NCBI GenBank assembly: GCA_031267485.1 | Contig: JAIRYY010000056.1 | Span: 1 to 8,301 of the forward strand | Reading direction: 5' to 3' | DNA: 8,301 nucleotides | DNA from: Tannerella sp. | GTDB taxonomy: Bacteria; Bacteroidota; Bacteroidia; Bacteroidales; Tannerellaceae | Shown: in pieces, positions 6,953-8,301 of the stretch | Numbering within the stretch: position 1 is the stretch's first letter | How the letters are laid out: each line of letters opens with the position of its first letter | Notes under the pieces: model-generated | What the model was told of the DNA's origin: nothing | The model's database searches: none | Seen by the model: the letters and a program-made list of their open reading frames with translations, nothing else | Position numbers and translations under genes: made by a program

Positions 6953-7156
6953 ATGAAGAAGAAAAAAGTGCTGCACGTGCTGCTGTTTGTTGTTGTGTTC
7001 ATACTTATAACAACGATTGTCGCTTATTTTGCATACAAACCGGTGAATGAGTGGCTGGCATTTTATATTGCCTGCTGCGGCGGCGTGCTTGTCGTGAATT
7101 TGGTTATATCCATGATTTTCGTCAATAAAAATTTCAGAGATAAAGATAAAGCATGA
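6953..7156 (+). CDS. Small two-segment membrane protein of unknown function
   Basis: The gene encodes 67 residues. Lys2-5 are followed by a hydrophobic segment at about 6-28, a short polar turn around KPVNEW (29-34), a second hydrophobic segment at about 35-57 containing Cys41-Cys42-Gly-Gly, and a charged tail (NKNFRDKDKA). The positive N- and C-terminal ends predict both termini in the cytoplasm (positive-inside rule). GGAA at 6947-6950 could serve as a weak ribosome-binding site. The frame is the only open one of this kind between pfp and tig, and it has a candidate -7 box upstream, so it is probably real. I do not recognise a named family. It is transcribed divergently from pfp and lies 71 bases upstream of tig, in the same direction. 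Confidence 0.72.
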   Translation: MKKKKVLHVLLFVVVFILITTIVAYFAYKPVNEWLAFYIACCGGVLVVNLVISMIFVNKNFRDKDKA

Positions 7157-7167
7157 AATATTTTTAT

Positions 7168-7175
7168 TATTTTTG
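7168..7175 (+). promoter_or_regulatory. -7 element of the tig promoter
   Basis: TATTTTTG (7168-7175) is a perfect TAnnTTTG match, 12 bases after the stop codon of the small upstream gene and about 52 bases before the tig ATG. No TTTG is found at the expected -33 distance, which would fall in the end of the upstream gene. The leader (about 7181-7227) is AT-rich and includes the palindromic run TAATTAATTA. Some read-through from the upstream gene is also possible. Confidence 0.5.
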
Positions 7176-7227
7176 CATCCTAATTTTCAGGAAGAGTAAG
7201 AACTAATTAATTAATAAACAAGACAGA

Positions 7228-8301
7228 ATGAATGTTTCTCTTAAAAACAACGATGCCGTGAGCGGCGTATTAAAGGTAGAAATCGAGAAGAATGACTATG
7301 CGGATTCATTGGATAGAAATCTGCACAAATTGCGTCAGAAAGTAAATATGCCCGGATTCAGGAAGGGTATGGTTCCGCTCGGTCTTGTCAGGAAACTGTA
7401 CGGTAAGCATGCTTTGGCCGAAGAAGTAAACAGGCTGGTCTCGGAAAAACTGTATTCGTACATCCGCGACAACGACATTAAAGTGCTGGGCGAACCGATA
7501 CCGAACGAGAGCGAACAGAAGCCCATTGATTTCGATACGGATGAAAATTTTGAATTTTGTTTCGATGTGGCATTGTCGCCGGATGTTGATTTCGAATTGA
7601 CAAAGGAGGATAAACTTACCAGCTACCAACTTCTTGTTGACGATGAGCTGATTGATAAACAGATAGATTCGTATCGCAAGAATTTTGGCTCTTACGGGAA
7701 TGCGGATAAAGTTGAAGATACGGATGTGGTTAAGGGAATTGTTGAGGAGCTGGAGAACGGAGATCCGAAAGCGGGCGGCATCCTTGTTGAAAATGCCGTA
7801 CTGATGCCCTCTTACATCAAGGACAAGCCGGAACAGGAGAAGTTTATCGGTGCGGAGTTGAATGCCAAAATCGTTTTTAACCCGTACCGCGCATACGAGG
7901 GAGTGGAAGCGGAGATTGCTTCGTTCCTCAAAATAGGGAAGGATAAAGTGGAAGAAATGAAGAGTGATTTCACTTTTGAGATAAAGGAAATTATGCGTCA
8001 CAAGCCGGCCGAACTTAATCAGGAATTTTACGATCAGGTTTTCGGGCCGGATGCGGTAAAAGACGAAGAGGCGTTCCGTGACAGAATCAAGGAATTACTC
8101 GTTGAGCAAGTCCTGCCGGAGAGCAATTTCAGATTTATAAAGGATGTACGCGCGTTCCTTATAAAAAAGGTCGGAGAGATTGCATTTGCCGATGATATCC
8201 TGAAGCGCTGGCTGCTTCTTTCGGAGAATAAAACAACAAAGGAACAGGTGGAGGATGATTATCCGAAAGTGCTTGAAGACCTGAAATATCATTTTGCAAA
8301 A
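7228..8301 (+). CDS. tig: Trigger factor, ribosome-associated chaperone (partial, right edge)
   Basis: The frame from ATG 7228 is open for 358 codons and leaves the window without a stop; Bacteroidales trigger factors are usually about 450 residues, so roughly 90 are missing. The protein binds near the ribosome exit tunnel (protein L23) and holds nascent chains. The N-terminal ribosome-binding domain (about 1-125) contains the signature loop G43-F-R-K-G-M-V-P50. Residues about 150-240 occupy the place of the FKBP-type prolyl isomerase domain but look degenerate (segments VVKGIVEELENGD, GAELNAKIVFNP), as is common in this phylum. From about 245 the helical C-terminal substrate-binding arms begin (EMKSDFTFEIKEIMRHKPAELNQE). 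In many bacteria clpP and clpX follow tig, but that lies outside this window. The start is supported by the SLKNNDAVSGVLKVEIEKNDY N-terminus and an upstream promoter element. Confidence 0.97.
   Translation, partial: MNVSLKNNDAVSGVLKVEIEKNDYADSLDRNLHKLRQKVNMPGFRKGMVPLGLVRKLYGKHALAEEVNRLVSEKLYSYIRDNDIKVLGEPIPNESEQKPIDFDTDENFEFCFDVALSPDVDFELTKEDKLTSYQLLVDDELIDKQIDSYRKNFGSYGNADKVEDTDVVKGIVEELENGDPKAGGILVENAVLMPSYIKDKPEQEKFIGAELNAKIVFNPYRAYEGVEAEIASFLKIGKDKVEEMKSDFTFEIKEIMRHKPAELNQEFYDQVFGPDAVKDEEAFRDRIKELLVEQVLPESNFRFIKDVRAFLIKKVGEIAFADDILKRWLLLSENKTTKEQVEDDYPKVLEDLKYHFAK

Noticed and set aside
7306..8001. A 231-residue minus-strand frame
   Set aside because: It lies wholly inside tig, whose identity is certain, and its translation has no recognisable family features.

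Overview
The window looks like a chromosomal stretch from a member of the Bacteroidota, most likely the order Bacteroidales. Several genes are preceded by the TAnnTTTG -7 element typical of this phylum, with A-rich leaders and little or no Shine-Dalgarno sequence. The gene content also fits: PPi-dependent phosphofructokinase, a MaeB-type malic enzyme, a TerC/Alx protein, and a lipoprotein with an acidic stretch after the lipid-anchored cysteine. Genus cannot be fixed from the sequence alone.

Layout, left to right. (1) Bases 1-389, minus strand: the N-terminal part of a secreted lipoprotein that resembles the start of a right-handed beta-helix (pectin-lyase-like) protein and runs off the left edge. 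(2) Bases 390-1024: a 635-base divergent intergenic region holding a striking tandem array of a 21-bp unit (532 to about 742), then apparently non-coding sequence and a promoter. (3) 1025-1909, plus: a PfkB/ribokinase-family sugar kinase of unknown substrate. (4) It meets, tail to tail with only 9 bases between the stop codons, a three-gene minus-strand operon: pfp (5170-6834), maeB (2877-5156) and a TerC/Alx-family membrane protein (1919-2863). Both junctions in the operon are exactly 13 bases. A good Bacteroidales promoter (-33 TTTG, 19-base spacer, -7 GATATTTG) lies upstream of pfp. (5) Divergent from pfp, 6953-7156 plus encodes a 67-residue protein with two predicted membrane segments. (6) 7228 to the right edge, plus: the first 358 residues of trigger factor (tig), with its own -7 element just after the small gene.

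Functionally the operon joins reversible PPi-linked glycolysis (fructose-6-phosphate/fructose-1,6-bisphosphate) to the malate-to-pyruvate NADPH-forming step, plus a probable manganese-handling membrane protein. Malic enzymes use Mn2+ or Mg2+, so a metal link is conceivable, but that is inference. Most of the window is ordinary core metabolism. The part least explained by known genes is the 21-bp repeat array. I did not find convincing evidence of a new multi-gene system.
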